Translations under genes and position numbers: made by a program | Origin: Actinomycetota bacterium | GTDB lineage: Bacteria > Actinomycetota > Thermoleophilia > Gaiellales > Gaiellaceae | NCBI GenBank assembly: GCA_013694685.1 | Contig: JACDBY010000377.1 | Coordinates: forward strand, 1-23,299 | Length of the DNA: 23,299 bases | Direction: 5' to 3' | Notes under the pieces: generated by a model | Databases searched by the model: none | What the model saw: only the letters and a program-made list of their open reading frames with translations | What the model was told of the DNA's origin: nothing | Part shown: piece after piece, positions 22,623 through 23,299 of the stretch | Numbering within the stretch: the stretch's first letter is position 1 | Layout of the letters: every line of letters begins with the position of its first letter

Positions 22623-23158
22623 GCGGGCGGGTCTCCCTCGGGCACCCGGCGGATGCCGAGCATCCGGTCGATCACGATGTTCTGGAAGCGGTGCACGCTC
22701 TCCTCGAAGCGGTAGCACATGCGACCGCCCGTGTACGCCGGATCGGTGAGCCCGTCCTGAACGCGCTCGACGATCGCGATGTCTTCGCGGTTGACCTCGT
22801 CCCAGAACCCGAGGAGCTCGTCGACCGCTCGCTCGCTGTCGGGGTCGAGCGCCTCGTGGGTCTCCGGGGGCAGGAGCAGATACGCGACCTCGCTCGTGTG
22901 ACCCGCAGCCGTCGGCCGGGTGAGGAGGAGGAACGTGTGGTTCGGGAGCGCATTGATCGCGAGCGAGGGGAAGAGCCACGCGAACCGCGCGCTCTCGGCG
23001 TCCGCACTCGAGAGGCTCGTCATCGGCAGAAGACCCTGCCAGCCGCCATCGTCGGTGTTCGCCGCGATCGGGGAGGTGCAGAAGCCCATGTACATGCCAC
23101 GGCCCTGCCAGCGATGGTGCGCCGACATGGGCGACACCTTGACGAGCCCCGGATGCAC
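22619..23158 (-). CDS. C-terminal catalytic part of a Rieske-type oxygenase alpha subunit, 5' end broken
   Basis: The readable protein ends with the ring-hydroxylase catalytic-domain signature FWDEVNREDIAIVERVQDGL, then GRMCYRFEESVHRFQNIVID. The Asp of NRED is the expected iron ligand. Just upstream of the GTG at 23158 the frame reads WPYHLPWVHPG, where His-x4-His supplies the other two iron ligands. The first His lies before 23158, so a protein starting there would lack one ligand. The frame meets a TGA at 23207-23209, and the codons between match nothing expected (normally ENYxECYHCP). The Rieske [2Fe-2S] domain is therefore missing through mutation, rearrangement or assembly error. The closest relatives by eye are glycine-betaine, choline or carnitine monooxygenases. 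Confidence 0.75.
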   Translation of the reverse strand: MHPGLVKVSPMSAHHRWQGRGMYMGFCTSPIAANTDDGGWQGLLPMTSLSSADAESARFAWLFPSLAINALPNHTFLLLTRPTAAGHTSEVAYLLLPPETHEALDPDSERAVDELLGFWDEVNREDIAIVERVQDGLTDPAYTGGRMCYRFEESVHRFQNIVIDRMLGIRRVPEGDPPA

Positions 23159-23206
23159 CCAGGGCAGGTGGTAAGGCCACAGCGACGGGGAGCGCTGGCC
23201 CTCGAC

Positions 23207-23299
23207 TCAGCAGCAGTCTTCCGCCGCAGTCCCCGCTGTCCTCGTGCTTAGACCGGGGTCGAGAGCGAAGCTCGCGTCAGGTGGCACACCGAGTAAGGA
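23207..23299. other. unassigned window end; no coding frame continues the oxygenase
   Basis: All three minus-strand frames hit stops within this 93-bp stretch or carry no Rieske-oxygenase similarity, and I see no plus-strand gene. The TGA at 23207-23209 is in the oxygenase frame. It contains a small CGAGAGCGAAGCTCGCG hairpin-like sequence. It may be unrelated sequence joined to the oxygenase remnant. Confidence 0.4.

Noticed and set aside
20850..23180. 776-residue minus-strand open frame
   Set aside because: It runs antisense to the IclR and aminotransferase genes, with composition typical of a GC-rich shadow frame and no recognisable domain.

Overview
The window is 23.3 kb of very GC-rich, densely packed DNA with strongly GC3-biased codons. 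The gene content (a Kgd/SucA-type 2-oxoglutarate dehydrogenase with a Pro/Ala linker, a HicB-like RHH protein paired with a DUF4097 protein, Zur/ZnuACB) and the promoter style (TANNNT boxes with leaderless starts) suggest an actinomycete, most likely a Thermoleophilia-like lineage. That placement is an inference from composition and gene types. I see no tRNA, rRNA, transposase, phage gene or CRISPR array.

Left part (1-11.2 kb), mostly housekeeping and envelope functions: the E1 part of 2-oxoglutarate dehydrogenase (open to the window edge), a tiny basic protein on the minus strand, an acidic unknown protein, an M29 aminopeptidase, a two-gene minus-strand ABC exporter with the asymmetric motif pattern of heterodimeric exporters, a short unit of a RHH (HicB-like) protein plus a 42-aa ORF plus a DUF4097 protein behind an operator-bearing promoter, and an AI-2E family permease.

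Middle (11.26-16.96 kb), zinc uptake and an unusual catabolic operon: zur faces znuA-znuC-znuB across two Fur/Zur-like boxes. The znu genes run on, after only 33 nt, into three genes joined by 4-nt overlaps. These encode a histidine/phenylalanine ammonia-lyase homologue that lacks the Ala-Ser-Gly triad needed for the MIO cofactor, an ACMSD-type amidohydrolase with a Met where the family has its catalytic His, and a cysteine-dioxygenase-fold thiol dioxygenase of the 'Gln type'.

Right part (17.06-23.2 kb), further catabolism: a non-pyrrolysine MttB-superfamily methyltransferase coupled to a class I glutamine amidotransferase; a divergent M20 hydrolase / IclR regulator pair sharing a palindromic operator; a class III aminotransferase overlapping the IclR gene; and the catalytic-domain remnant of a Rieske-type oxygenase related to betaine/choline/carnitine monooxygenases, broken near the window end.

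The most interesting possibility is that the 14.16-19.2 kb genes, perhaps with the 19.3-23.2 kb genes, form an undescribed pathway for a thiol-containing and/or quaternary-ammonium compound. Ergothioneine-like betaines are the best guess: a MIO-free ammonia-lyase fold (as I recall for ergothionase), a thiol dioxygenase, an amidohydrolase, an MttB-type methyltransferase and a Rieske betaine-type oxygenase would fit such a substrate. Separate points of interest are a family of hairpin repeats that supply the stop codons of several genes, and four genes whose -10 box ends exactly 7 nt before the start codon (leaderless transcription).
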